This document shows, one piece after another, positions 33,601 through 46,837 of a stretch of DNA of 64,000 nucleotides; within the stretch, counting starts at the first letter, position 1; every line of letters starts with the position of its first letter. Both the position numbers and the translations under genes were made by a program. Location: NCBI GenBank assembly GCA_905250025.1, contig CAJNOJ010000066.1:186001-250000 (forward strand), in the 5' to 3' direction. The notes under the pieces are model-generated. The model saw only the letters and a list, made by a program, of their open reading frames with translations. It was not told the DNA's origin and did no database searches. This DNA comes from Adineta ricciae (taxonomy: Eukaryota > Rotifera > Eurotatoria > Adinetida > Adinetidae).

Positions 33601-36600
33601 TTTTGAATTGCTTTTGCATGTGTTTTTATGCCTATTAATTCGGATGAATAGAAGATGAGTGCACAAAATAAACTGACCGGAAAGAACAAGGCGTCGAAGT
33701 TCAATAAGGAGTGGCGTCTTGTGAAAGTGTTGCGAAAGATTTTGAACTTCTTCAACAATAGATTGATCATTGAGATCATCGGAGATCTGTATCAATTGTT
33801 GGATAAGGTGATTTTCAAGTGTTTCGACTTCTAAGGATCCAGCAGCCTTGTTTTTCCGAGCTGTTGTTAGTTTTTCGTCCAAGTGTACGATGGATTTCAT
33901 AGTATTAAGAAGATAATCCATCTGGACCTGTTGTTGTTTATATTCGATATGATCTGTTGAAATAATATTATAACGTTCATCTGAAAACGAAGCAGATAAA
34001 GTGTAATCAACAAAGTGGATGTGCCATACCAAGAATGGGAAGAATCTGTTCGATAATCTTCTCTTCAATTTTCAATTTGTTCATTCGATCTTCGATGTAA
34101 GTATGCATAAAATGAAGTTCATTTGAGATAGTCGCCAAGAGTTCTTGACTGTCTGTTGCTGAAACTGTTGAATCGAACAAGTGATGACGAGTTCTGTCAT
34201 ATTGTACCAGTCTTTTCAAAACTGTATCTTCGATTGCGTTTATCGTTTGCATTGTAAAATCAGATGTTTGGACAGACTCTGAGATAAGTCGGTCGTCTTG
34301 ATCGGTTAGATACGTAACAAAGTATCTGGACGTAAATTCTGCTTGTTGCGATGTAATCAGATACTGTTCGGGTGTTAGTAGTACTTGGTTGTTCGTTTTC
34401 TCGTCAATGAGAAAGGTAACTAGTTTGAATTCAGAAACATTCAATGATGTACTGATATCATCGGTCAATTGTATTGGTTTCGAAAGTAACTGATTCCTTT
34501 TGTCCGTGACGAATAACGATTGACCTACGATGTTTTTGAACGAGCTCAAAAGAAATACTTTTTTCCAGCGATAACTTACTTGTTGGCTGTTCTGTTTCAG
34601 GTAATTGGTCGAAGGGAACTAGTCTTAGTCGAAGTGAAATTATTTTAACTGTGAAGCTATGTGCGGATACTTCAACAACTCGTCGATCGCTATCGGAATA
34701 CTCAAATGTAATCAATTCGGATGTAAAGCGTTTGAATGTGATTGGATCACATATTGAAACATTGTGTTCATCAACAATTGTTAATTCATACATGTCGTTC
34801 GAGATTTGAAAGCGATCGGTATCTTGAGGTAATCGAATAAAATGGACTGGGTCAGATAAAGGCACATCCTGCTCGTCGACAAGACATGCCGGTTGTTCAA
34901 TTGGTCTTCCTAACTGATTCATTGGGAATACTTTGAGTATGGCATTCAATGGTAAACTTGAATGGTTTGAGTTCAAGCGCATAGTCATGATGTTTTGTAG
35001 ATGATTTCGAATTTCAATCGATTGAATGTCCAGCTCCTGGTTGATTGCAACTAGATCATCTAATTTTGTATCTAGATTTTGAACTTTTGCTTTGTGGATC
35101 TCCTGTTCTGCATACTCCTGTCTGATTACTCGTAGACGTTCAGCCTAAAACAGAGCAATATGTAACGATGTGTATGATCGGCATCGTTTACTGTGTCTAT
35201 TTGAAACAAATCTTGTAACGCTTGATTTTTATCGACGGTCATTCTACGAGTCGTGATATTTTTAATCAATTCAGCTAAATCATTTCGAATGAGAATCATA
35301 TTTTCATGAGTTCGTAATTCGATGGATTGTGCAGGTAGTTTACAACCATTTGTTGCAATCAATGAGGTGTTTAAGTCGGTATTGATAGGTGATTTTCCGT
35401 CAAATATTCGCTCGATGAGCTCCACGTCAGCATCGAGTGTTCGAATCGCTAATTCGAGGCGTGTTCTGAAAATTGGTTGGACATCATTCACTTCAGATTT
35501 TCTAATTCGCTCGAAATCTTCTTTAGATGTGCTAAATCTCAAAGTTAAATCTTTAAACAGATTGCTTTTGTTTGAATCATCGTGAATCGTTTGATCTACA
35601 TCGACGATCTGCTGATGAATATCACGTAACATATCTTGATGATCTTTCATTTCTTGTAAAACATTCTCCATCTGATGTGTTCGTTGTTGAACAAGCTGTT
35701 TGATTTTTGACTCAGCCAACGAATTCGATAACATGGACGAAATCAAATTTTCATTGAAGAGATTCAATTCTTTATGGAAATAGTCGATCAATTGCGTGGT
35801 ATGTTGGTTCAATGATTGATTTGAATTATGAAGCGATTGTAACTGTTTATTGTGTTGCAAGATGCTATCAAGCCATTGATCGACTTTATAGCGAACTTAA
35901 AGAGAAGAATAACGGTAAAGATGAGAAGGCAAATAAATTTACCGAGCTGCAGTTGTTTTCTCAATGATGTCTTTTCCACAGCTGACATTTCTTCAAATCT
36001 GATTTTGAAAGTAAAATGGTATACATCATGGAACTTAATCTACTTACGATTGATAAAGAGTAGTGCATAAATCTTCAGTCAGACATAATGTTGCGTGGGT
36101 ACTGTCCGATAATGTTTCAGATTGTTCGACAACCAATTCATGAGATGATTCAGTTATTTTCGGAGAAATAAACCGTTGGGTAGATACTGACGCTTCAGGT
36201 AAAGCTTCTAATTGTAGATTCTCTTCTTTTTCGTCAGCGACAGAATTTGCCAAGAGCGATTCTTTGGTTCGTGATGAGGATTTATCGATGGATGCAGGTA
36301 CAATAACTTGTTCTGTCTTTTGTACTTGATCACGTTGTTCTACCACAAACGCTTGATTTTTCGATGGTGTTAGTGACTGATCATCAACATCCTCCTTCAT
36401 TGATATCTTTATATGTTTTTCATCAGATAAGATTGTTGATTCTTCCTCTACTAAATCATTGTGAGTACTTGGCTTCACTTCACTTTCTTCAGATATTTTA
36501 TAGAAATCTTCGACGCACCGTTCGCTTGCAAAGTCTAATTGCATGAACACTCGTTGTTGATCGTCTGATAAGAAGGGAAGGAGAAGTTGAGCTCCACCAG

Positions 36601-39600
36601 TAGATGCATTCAGAAAGAATTGTTCAATAACACGCGGACGATCGTTTTTCTTTTCTTCCTTTTGCAATTCATCCAGATCCAATGATAACTGAAGACGATC
36701 TTCATCAATAGATAATTTTGCTCTGTACGAAGTCAACTGATCCTTTCGCTTCTTCAATTGTTGTCTAAAGGTTAACATCGTAAGACTCAATTGAATATGA
36801 TAGAATCTTACAGATATGCTTGTTTACGTTGATCACTCATAGTTGATTGCGTTTCCCTTCCATCTAGTAATTTATTAAAACTGTCGAAATCGAACTTATC
36901 ATCAGCGCTGGAACGAAAGCGAAATTCTTGCTGATCGTTTTGGTCTTGTTCTTCATCGGCTACGGTTGAAATGTTGACATTGGTTTCACTTATTCGTGAT
37001 AAAAGATATCGCTTATACCATACATCGTTCAAAAGTTTCAAGTCCCGTAGAAATTTCATATCCGAATGATTGAAATCAACTACAGAAGCGAAAAACAATT
37101 ATTTAAAAGTGAGATCGAATCTGCTTAGTGTCACATTCAAGTTTCAATGCTTTCACTGCGTTGAATGTATTGATTGGATGTAAACGAATATATGTTTTGA
37201 TATTTGATATCATATCAAGAATTCGTTTGAGACGATCAAGTTTGAGCACATCATTCAATAATTGAGAGAGATCATTTGCTGTTAAACACCAACGTTTTTC
37301 CAACTTATTTTCAACATCGTTCTTTTTAACTAAAATATCTTCATGAGATTTTGAGATATCCACAAATGTCTTGACCTAAACATTGAGTTCACATTCTTTG
37401 AAATGGACTGTAATCATAAGAAATATTTACATTCAAACAGAATATTCTTCTGGCATACGATTTGATGTCATCAGGTTTAGCGAGTCGACTTACAACGAAC
37501 AGATCAATCAAATCCTCCAGTGTCACCATACCATACCGCATAAGTAATAAATCGAAATCAGCTGTAAATAGAATCTCGTGTTGTTGAAAATGCTTCATCA
37601 ATGGCTTTTCTCCCACAGAACCGTTTTCTTCGATCAACGACGAAATGCTCTTGATCATGTATCGAATAAGATCTAATGAGTTGTCCGCATCGATTATGTC
37701 CAGTTCATGTTTAAATTCAAGATGAATTTGTTCAGACCAACTACCCTGTTCGACTAATAAATGCAATTGATTTCGAGGAATTTTCGCTTGAATATAATGA
37801 TGACGTAATGACCGTAAATTGAGCAGAGATTCGTGAGTTGTATTCGTTGATGGGTGTAATTCATTTTGAATTGATGACCGTCGTTTAGTCATTCTGTTGA
37901 ATGTAGACCGAGCCATTTTCGAAGATAAATGCGTATTTTCATCCATTTTGGAAAGTACATTATCAACTTTGCGTTGAACTTTTTCTTTGTTGATTTTCGC
38001 ATGTTTCAAGAGGTTGATTATTGTGGAAAGTTGAATCACTTGACGTCGACGCATGTTTTCCATGAGAGTAGACTCGAGTCGGATCGCTCGATGGAAAAGA
38101 TCTAACAGAGCTGATTTTGAAATGACCGGTTTGTGTTCAGCTACAAGGTTTAGTTCGTCGAAATACTAAAAATGTTATTCGCCGAGTTTATACTTGAAAA
38201 TAATGTTTTGTTAGAAGATATAAAGAGAAATCTTACGTCTTGTAAGAAGAAGTCTTTCGTTGATTGACTTAGCTGTTCAATAGTGAGGAAACCGTGGCGT
38301 AGAAGACTTTTATTGAGTTTCTTCTCATTGGCATCAGTTTTAGACTGTTGAAGAATCTTTTTCACACATTCTTCATCCATATAGCCTTCTTCTCGAATGA
38401 GTTTGATCAGCATATAGAAGAGGAAATTCGTTTGAATTTCTGGTATAGCTGATTTCAATTCATAGCATTGCATCAGTGTGTATTGATCGGCTAGAGATTG
38501 AGAAATCATGTTTGAACGACGTAAATCGTTGGCTATGTCTCTAAATGAGAACGTATGATTTTCTAGAAGATATTTGAAATACAATCAGATTTTACAATCG
38601 ACATGGGATTGGATAAGATTCTAAATATCGATTTAGATCATTGATATTCAGTTTAACTTGTTGTTGACGTGTATGCAACAACAATTTGATAATTGCCATC
38701 TCTTTCTCTATGAGTAATTGTGCATTATGAATTGTAATTGGTTTGAACGAGTGAAATAATTGTTGTAAATATCCATTAATTGTTACTCGATGGTTCAAAT
38801 GAAGAAGATAATCAAAGATAGCTAAGAACATTGTTCTATTCAACTTTGCCTGAAGGATTGCATCGTCAGAGTATCTTGCTATGTGTTGATTATAAGAATC
38901 GAGGACCGACCATTCTGTTGGACTAGTTTTATTTAACTGAGAACTTGAGTCTATTGATGGTATTTGTCCATTTTCGGATAGTTCATTCGCATTTGTTGTT
39001 TGTGAATTTGGAAATGTTTCTTGACAAATACGTAGAGCATCATCGTATGATAAAAGTTTTTCATAGACACAGATTTTCCAAACTTCTTCAACTGATAAAT
39101 AATGTTCGGGATCGGATAACAAGATTTCATTGACAGTTGAAAATCGATCCTTATTGGAAATAATCTTGATCAGGTTAATCGTTAAGAATACGGAGTATTT
39201 TTCAATGATTGGATCGAGGATATGTAAATAACTGCTCTTGTTCACCGAAGATGATGAAGACGAACGACTGTCTTGATCACGAAACCATTCGTATTTATGT
39301 TGATGAATTAGAGAATTGTACGGATGTAATGTGAGTAGAAGTGCCAAAACACCGAGATCGATAAGTTTCATATCTTCGAGACGATCGAGTTCGATGCGAG
39401 CGAAATACTCTTCGCCTGAAATAGGAATCAGTTCGATGAATTGATCGAATAGTGCCGGTGAGAGTAGAAGTTTTTGTAGATTTTGTACACGTTCGAATCG
39501 CTTTTGACGAAAATGAATTCGTTGACGAAATGAATCATGAAGAGTTCGACATTCAATACTAAAAGAAATGTTCTTGAAGAAAACGTTCTGTTTTCACTAA

Positions 39601-42600
39601 CTTACACTTGTTGTTTAGGACGAATCAATTTGGATATTTGTTCGTAAGTGGGCGGCCGAGAACCATCTGATTCTAACAAACTCTTCATATTTTCATAGGA
39701 AACAACATCTTGTATTACAACTAGAGATGAAAGATTTTCGATATATTCAAGATCAGCAAAGTCAACCAGATTAGATGACTGTTCGTATGTTAAATAGCAT
39801 TTAAGTTGACATAATGTCTTCAAGTCAATACTGTGAACGGCATTCTCCACACAAATATAAGAGGACCCAGAGTCTAATATAATAAAACATCAAGATCGTG
39901 TATTAAAGATGATCGGCTTTCTTACCTAATGTATCTTGAAGTCTTGTTTGAAAACTCTGATATACTCCGTTCAATGTATATTCATTCACAAAGGTTTTTG
40001 TCTCGATCAAAATCTTCACTATGTTCTCATCGATCAAATTCATCCAATAGAATATTTTTCCACAACTGGGATTCAAATGAAAGCATCGTATGAATTCTGA
40101 AAACAATCGAAATCCGTATTAAAGTGAATAATTCAAATGATTACCGTGAATTGATAGCGACGATAGTCTCTTCGTTGATTTCATTGTATTTTTCGTAATG
40201 AAATCTCGACGTTCAGCGTTATTAACTATACAATCGATATAAGCTTCTCGAATCGCTTGAGCTCGTTGGACAAGAAATTCGATTAGAAGATCTTCTCGTA
40301 TCACTAATGTCATTTCAGTTAATGACTCCGCATCATGTTTTCGAATGAATGAAATGTGTTGAAAGTGTTTCAGTAGCGAAGATTTTTTTATAACTATTTC
40401 TTGTTTTGCTTGAACCAGAAGTTCGCTTATGGAAATCAAACCTGAAGCAAGCAGCTCGTCATAGATATCAATAATTGATATGAAACGAGGAGTTCGATTG
40501 AATTCGTCAAGAAATGGAATGAGGCTTGTTCCGTTGGATCGTTCAGCGATCATTTTGAAAACTATTCGACTCATGCAGCTATGTGAATTCAGATGTTCAT
40601 GAATTTTTCTTGTTATCTGTGAAATGTACATTCGTTTATACAAAAGTATAATCAAGTAACACTCGAATTACTCTATCCAATCGTTCGTCAATATCATCTT
40701 TTTCATGAAAATCAATGTAAAATTGACAAATTATATCTGAACTAACTGCATGCGTAGTAATCACTGATTGAAAATCCTCTGCTGATAACCAAATGTGAGA
40801 AGTAATTGCACGTAGATCATTGACTGTTATCGTTTTCGTTTTTGCTCTCTGATTTAATTGAGATAGGTACGGTTTTCTAATCGCTGTTAGTACTTCCGTT
40901 GTTGACACTAGGAAAAAGATTGTTTTTACAAACTAAATTTTCACATTTTGATATTTTAATTACTAAAAGCACTTAATTTTTTGATGGGTTGATACAAATC
41001 GTTTAGTTTGGCCGGAAGAATTAATGTCAATTGTTTGTCTTCGTCATTGATATTATTTCGTTGTTGATCAGATATGAATTTACATACTAATCGAATTGCA
41101 TCTTCATATAAGATATATTTCATCAGTTCATCAAGTTGTTTCGATGTTGATACGGACGAATGTATAAGATTCGTTTCCGTATCAATGATATCACTTGCTT
41201 CTAAATAATATTTCAATGTTTCCATCGTTGCATAGCATGTTTGATACATTTCACCGAGAATCTCAATGAATTCATCGGAAGATAAACACACGCGTGTTAT
41301 CGTACGGAAGTGTATTTGTGTTGTAGAATTGGATTCGTTGAGCGTTGTTAAGATATCCGCATATGAACATAGAGTTCGTGTTTGTGTACATTTGAGGATC
41401 TTTCGAATCTTACAAGATAGAAGAATTGAATCGGATCGACAAAGATTTGTGAGACCATTCAGACGATAATCTGCTAAGACTAAATCTATGGCCATACGAA
41501 TATTTCGGCGTTCGTTATTGGAAGTATAAAGTTGTTTTCGGGTCATAAAACGTTCTATTCGACGAGATTATAAGAAAATAATAAAGACATGCACTTACTT
41601 TGGAGTGTTTTCACCAGTTCATCGGTTAGTTTGATATTCAGATGACTATTCAAAGGAGATGAAGGATCCGTGGTAATTATGAGACCATTTAGAACATCTT
41701 TTGCATCTTTCTAAACAGGCGGTTTTCATAATAGAGGATGAGATTATCGAAGTGTTTTACCGAATTTGTTAATGTTGCTATCATCGCATGTACTCCTTGA
41801 ATAATTTTCTCAATCATTGTCGATTCGATCGATGAAAATTGATTGGAATGATAGAACTGACCGTATGTGTTCTCATACGGTAGAATTTCTAAAATTCCAC
41901 CACTTGTTGTCTTCTTTTGTCTTCTTTGTTTATTGAAATGAGTATCATTCTGTGAAGATTCATAGATGACCTCATCATCGATTATCTTGCTGAGTATCTT
42001 TTTGATATTTGCAAGAAATTTATCATCGTTCTAATTGAATTGATAATTAAGAAAAGTCAATTTCAGAATTGAATACTCACTTGATTACTTTGATTTTTAC
42101 ATCGATCGTAAATTTGTCTCATTAAGTCAATTAAATTTTCCTTTGAATTCCAATCAGTGTTCGACAGCGAGGAAGTCTGATCATCGTCGGATTCTACAGG
42201 ACATATCGATTCAACATCAATGGCTAAGAGATCTTCTTCGTCTTTGTCGTTTGGTGGTTTTAAGGTAGATCTTTTGTTTACTTTAGATAATTTCTTCTCT
42301 CGTCGATAACTATGAATAGTTTCTTGAAGAAGTCGATTGTTTCTCAATTGCATTTCGATTCTTGCTGGTAATCGAATCGATACGTAATGAATATCTACAG
42401 AGTAGGATTGTTTTCCTTTCATCTCGTTGTTATTATTTCTATGTTGAGATGTCTGACAAAACATGTTATGATTACAATTGGTATTCTGATTAAGACTTTG
42501 AAAATACAAGGATGATAATGAATGTAGACGATGAACAACATCATTGGTGATTGTTGAACTACCGTTAGTCTCTAGAATATCTATTCCATACTAAAAGCAA

Positions 42601-42793
42601 TATAAATAAAGTTCAAGAAGCAATAAAGAAGAATATTTTTCTTTACATCAGTGAAAATACTGTTGTTAATTTGAATACATTGAGAAACAACATTAAGAAA
42701 TGAACTTGCGAATACTTGCCGTTCATTTCTACTCGATCGATTTTTTTTCAAACATGCTGAGTCAATTGTTTGTTGAATGATTAATTCAGTCAT
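27627..42793 (-). CDS. Giant coiled-coil protein, function unknown
   Basis: A chain of about 20 long minus-strand exons joined by 40-60-nt GT-AG introns, starting MTELIIQQTIDSACLKK (42793) and ending KLPPLTAAK (TAG 27627). I estimate roughly 4,700 residues. Several junctions were followed by hand and keep frame (for example near 38600, 30570 and 28400), supporting one gene. The first half is all-helical, with a loosely repeated pattern of short helix-turn units such as HGFLTIEQLSQS, GMVTLEDLIDL, GLISISELLVQA and KLLSYDDALRI. A beta-rich insert (about 34250-34960) has repeated VDE...DPV units. Long coiled coils follow, then a Ser/Lys-rich basic stretch (near 29130-29240 and 29340-29780). A C-terminal helical part has an Sfi1-like FFHCWKDYTTEKARI segment. 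I do not recognise the family; a cytoskeletal or ciliary scaffold is possible but unproven. Confidence 0.7.
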
Positions 42794-43036
42794 ACAATCT
42801 AACTAACTCAATATTAGCGCCAAATAACTATCAACACTCAATATGCATTTCTCATGCGTGTATGAATACAAGTAGCGACCACTGCGTGCATGATACATGA
42901 CGTGAAAGATAGCATTTATCTTTAACAGATTCTTGATGTCCTATTGGTGCGAAATGACTTATCATCATCTCGAGCATCATATATTCATGGATATGAGTGA
43001 GTACATTGAGTAGACACATCTTTCTCATTGAAGAAT
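42794..43036. promoter_or_regulatory. Divergent promoter, giant gene / TMEM243
   Basis: The two start codons face away from each other across 243 bp, so both promoters and 5' leaders must fit here. No TATA-like or other motif stands out. Confidence 0.45.
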
Positions 43037-43532
43037 ATGGCATCTAGATTGGGTTATACTGATCTCACCGATCACCCACTTTTTGGTGAGACAAAATCTC
43101 GGGTATGAATTGATTGAATACTGTTTGCATATCAACGATAATCCTATCGGAAAATCTTAGGATCGAATTTCATTTATCATCATAACGGTTGTCACTACAG
43201 CATTCGTTCTAGTAAATATCAACATCTTACTTTATATCAACAAACTGTTTCTCTCTAGACAACATTTGGTAGCATATTCTTCTTTAACCATATCAAACCT
43301 ACATTCATTTGTTTGAGTATTTGTTTAATACTTTTACTTGCGTCACATTTATGTTTGGTAGAGTGAAACTTTCTTTATTTTCCCTAATGTATTCTGCGTT
43401 CCCTTTTAGGCATTTTGGTATCGATCAGGTGATTTAGAACCACGTTTTCGCAATATGTTGTATTTCAACACAGGTGTAATTATTCTGTTCTGTATTTGTG
43501 CGAATATTATCATTAGTGAAAGATACACATGA
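43037..43532 (+). CDS. TMEM243: TMEM243 homologue (small four-pass membrane protein)
   Basis: Four exons with short introns encode about 112 residues (human 118). It starts MASRLGYTDLTDHPLFGET and ends NIIISERYT at TGA 43530-43532. The diagnostic blocks are HPLFGETKSRDRI (family: RPLFGETSAKDRI), the FWYRSGDLEPRFRNMLYF segment (family: YWYRQGDLEPKFRKLIYY) and the terminal LFCICANI. Four hydrophobic helices are predicted, with the exon ends inside or just after each helix. Vertebrate TMEM243 is known mainly for co-expression with the multidrug transporter; its molecular role is not established. Its 3' end overlaps the convergent LACTB2 gene. Confidence 0.9.
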
Positions 43533-43551
43533 TATCCTCGATTCAAAATAG

Positions 43552-43557
43552 TTTATT
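43552..43557 (-). terminator. Candidate polyadenylation signal of LACTB2
   Basis: TTTATT on the plus strand (AATAAA on the minus strand) 36 nt past the LACTB2 stop. It lies inside the probable 3' UTR of TMEM243. Confidence 0.45.
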
Positions 43558-43592
43558 ACTGAAACCGAAAGACAATGTGTGTGTGGAGCGAT

Positions 43593-44783
43593 TTAGATGG
43601 ATGAAGTAACTTGTAGAAACCATTTATTATTTTGATCATTAAATACTGAAAAGATTGGAATAAAACGTGAAAAAAACGCTGAAATCATTGACTTACAAAC
43701 AAGACCTTGTTTTTTGAGCATTTGTAAATGATTACATACGTTGTGACATGCAGCAGGAAATAATGCTTCAGCTATATCCTAAAGGAATCGAACAGTATCT
43801 CGTTCATTCAGTAAGTAGAAATTGGCAAGAACGAATTACTTTGTAAACGACTTTGGTTATCTCTTCTGGATTGAGTCCATTACTTGAATCTTTTAAAGCA
43901 CTGAGAATCTGTTCATTTCGTTGCTGACGATGAGACAGATAATATTCAATTATTTCTCGAGGATTTTCAACGACAGGTCCATGTCCTGGATAGATTCTCT
44001 TCGGCGAAAGATTTAAAATCAGTTTGAGAGAATTTAAATAATCATGTAAATCTTCGAATTCAGTTGTGCCTTGACCCAGAATTGTATCGCCAGAGAAAAG
44101 TGTTTGTTCTTCTTCAAGCCAAAAACAGAGATGATCAGTCGAATGACCCGGGGTATGAATTGCTCTTGTTAAAAAGAAGAGAACATATTTTTACAAAAAC
44201 CAGACGTTTCAAGTTTATTCAAATTACTTGAGATGTGCTCCTTGCGTTTCGATAGTGAATTCGTCGTTACCGTTGTTGATGAATGTAAAATTGGCAATTC
44301 CATCGGGATTTTTCGGCATACCGTAAATTTCAAGTTTTGTGGCATCAGGCATTTCAATAAGTTTACGTTTATAGACCGGTAGATCAGCTAGACATGATTA
44401 AATTTGTTATATCAATCGATACATTTTACACTTACGTTGATTTGCTAATTTGAGAACATCTTTAATTCCACAGACATGATCGGGATGCCAATGTGTAATA
44501 AGAATTGCTTGTAACGAGAGATTATCTTTTGACATGGCAGTTTTAAGCACATTAACATACTCTGGAACACCTTGACCAGCGTCCAATAGAATTCGACTAG
44601 AGAAGATTTCTGCGATGATTATCAATAGAAATCAATTAATAGATAAACTTACTTTCGGCCGTTTCCGATTAAATATGTATTCGTACCTTGCAGTGTCATT
44701 GCACCTGGATTGCAGCCGAGTACACGAAGCACCAATGGTGATAGTTGCTCGATAGTTTGGAGTTTAACAAGGTTAAGCGCCAT
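43593..44783 (-). CDS. LACTB2: LACTB2 homologue (metallo-beta-lactamase-fold endoribonuclease)
   Basis: Start [16 protein letters not shown] (44783); end [11 protein letters not shown] at TAA 43593-43595. About 290 residues, as in human (288). Landmarks are [31 protein letters not shown], the metal-binding THWHPDH motif, the second metal site [37 protein letters not shown], and a winged-helix end [18 protein letters not shown]. All zinc ligands expected for the fold are visible. The human enzyme is a mitochondrial single-strand RNA endonuclease; no clear targeting peptide is seen here. The last intron (GTAAGT...TTTTCAG) sits just before the final 17 codons. The gene is convergent with TMEM243 and lies close behind the MDH1 gene on the same strand. 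Confidence 0.93.
43659..43664 (+). terminator. Candidate polyadenylation signal of TMEM243
   Basis: AATAAA 127 nt after the TMEM243 stop codon, inside the last intron of LACTB2 on the opposite strand, so the two transcripts would overlap in antisense. Confidence 0.4.
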
Positions 44784-44992
44784 AGATGCTGTAATGAACA
44801 AAGAAAGGTTATTTTGTTCGATTGGTTTTGTTCTTTTCGGTAAATTTTTATTGAAAAATACAACATCGAACAAATCTTCCTTAAAAAACAATCAATAACA
44901 AAACAGATTATAGGAGGAAATAATAGCGAAAAAAAGTCAGTCATCGGAACTCAATAGGTTCAAATCTTTGATTTTAAATTGCTGCCATATAG

Positions 44993-46341
44993 TCATTCGG
45001 AATTCGTCGCTTTCAGGGCATCATTTTTCTCCTCGACTAATTCTTTTTGTGTTTTCTCAATCATTCCTTTTGCCCAATCGTCCATTTGCAAATCTTGCAC
45101 AATCGATATCTGTCCGTTCTTGATCTCGACTGGATAACTAAACACCAAGCCTTTTTCGATTCCATACGATCCATCACTTATTATACCCATCGAAACCCAT
45201 TCGTTCTAAAAGAATAAGAAGATTTCGATTAGAAAATCTATGCAGAATACTTCGGTTTATACTTCTCGTGTTCCATACCACCAATCTCGAACATGATCAC
45301 AGATTGCTTTCGCTGCTGACATGGCACTCGAAAGTTTGCGTGCAGCAATTACTGCTGCACCACGTTTTTGTACAGTCTACGAATCACAGATTGGTACTTA
45401 ATAGTGAATTAAACCAACGAACTAGCTTTCTTACGGAAACAAAATCATTCTTAAGCCACTGATCATCCCTAATCGCGTCGTAAACGGCTGTTTCTTGGCC
45501 GTTAATCGAGACTGTCGCAGAACGAACATCGGGAAACTGTGTCGACGAATGATTACCCCAAATGATAACGTTCTTAATCGCACTAGATGATACTTTCAAT
45601 CGAGATGCTAGTTGTGCTTTCGCACGATTATGATCTAAACGTGTTAAACAAGTAAAATTTTCACGAGGAATTGACGGCGCGTAGTGAGCTAAGATGTAGC
45701 AATTGGTATTGGCTGGATTACCAACAACAACAACCTAACGAACAAAATTCCTCACATTTCAAATGAACAAAACTTCGTTTACTTTGACATTTTTCTTTGC
45801 GAATTTATCAAGTGCAGTACCTTGCGATTTGAAGATTTTCACATTGGCACTTAGCAAATCTTTACGTTCCATGCCTTCTTTACGTGGCATAGCACCGACA
45901 AATAAAGCCACATCAACATCTTTAAAAGCAACTTCTTCGCTATCGGTGGGTATAACATCTAAATAAAAACAGCATCAACTCCATTCTTTCTTCGATTATT
46001 TGCGATAGTACCTTTGACCAACGGTAGACTCATATCTTGAATTTCCATCACGACTCCGTTAAGTACACCCATGACTGGTGTAATATCCAGTAAATGAAGG
46101 ATAATACTCTAAATAGACGGATCGATCTAACATGATGAACAATTCAATATTCAGTGGAAACATACCTGTTCTTTTCCGAACACATCGCCATTACCAATTT
46201 GATGGATTAATGAATATGCAATTTGGCCAGCAGCACCAGTTATGACAACACGAATAGGTTTGTTCGAATGGCAATCCTTTATAACAAATATATTTTCTCC
46301 TAAACAAACTCGACTACTACTACTCGTACCTTAGAAGACAT
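44993..46341 (-). CDS. MDH1: Cytosolic malate dehydrogenase
   Basis: Start MSSK at 46341, spliced to [21 protein letters not shown]; end ALKATNSE at TGA 44993. About 330 residues. It is the cytosolic (MDH1) type: the NAD-binding [31 protein letters not shown] (two substrate-binding arginines), [25 protein letters not shown] (third Arg) and the catalytic His in [11 protein letters not shown]. It interconverts malate and oxaloacetate with NAD(H) for the malate-aspartate shuttle and gluconeogenesis. The C-terminal part includes [16 protein letters not shown] and a charged end. Upstream, an in-frame-looking MEETFRVSIKAADL at about 46517 is probably leader, because MSSK gives the usual length. Confidence 0.95.
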
Positions 46342-46837
46342 TATGCTATCAAAATGATATTTCTGTCCAGTCTAAAATACGAACGTATTTGCGTCCTAGG
46401 AACATGATAAGAGAATGAATAGTTCGTTTCAACAACCTACTGATTGGTTTACTACATGACCAATAGTGATGGTTAAGTCAGCTGCTTTTATGCTCACTCG
46501 GAATGTTTCTTCCATTCCATCTATTCCTAGCAGTATCGATAGATCGACGGAAAATATGTTAAGCAAGATTTTACTATGCAGAGGAGATTTTTATTAATAT
46601 GAAGGAATAAAACAATCTATATTAGAGCTATTTTTTCAGAAAAAATCTACACAAAAGCCTCGCATGTCAAACACTTTTCACCCATATTTCATACTGACAA
46701 CGAATCTAATACATTTCAAATTTTGTTTTCATATCTAGAACAGTGTGAACTTACAAATTGAAAAAAAAGCAACAGAAAACAACAATGACAACACGAATAT
46801 ATTCAGCAATGAATGAGCATTGATTAATTTGTTGTGT
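46342..46837. other. Spacer between MDH1 start and NHL gene stop
   Basis: About 500 bp between two minus-strand genes, expected to hold the MDH1 promoter and leader and the NHL gene's 3' UTR. No other feature was seen. Confidence 0.45.

Noticed and set aside
46460-46517. N-terminal extension of malate dehydrogenase (MEETFRVSIKAADL)
   Set aside because: It would add residues not found in cytosolic MDH and does not resemble a mitochondrial presequence joined in frame. It is probably leader.
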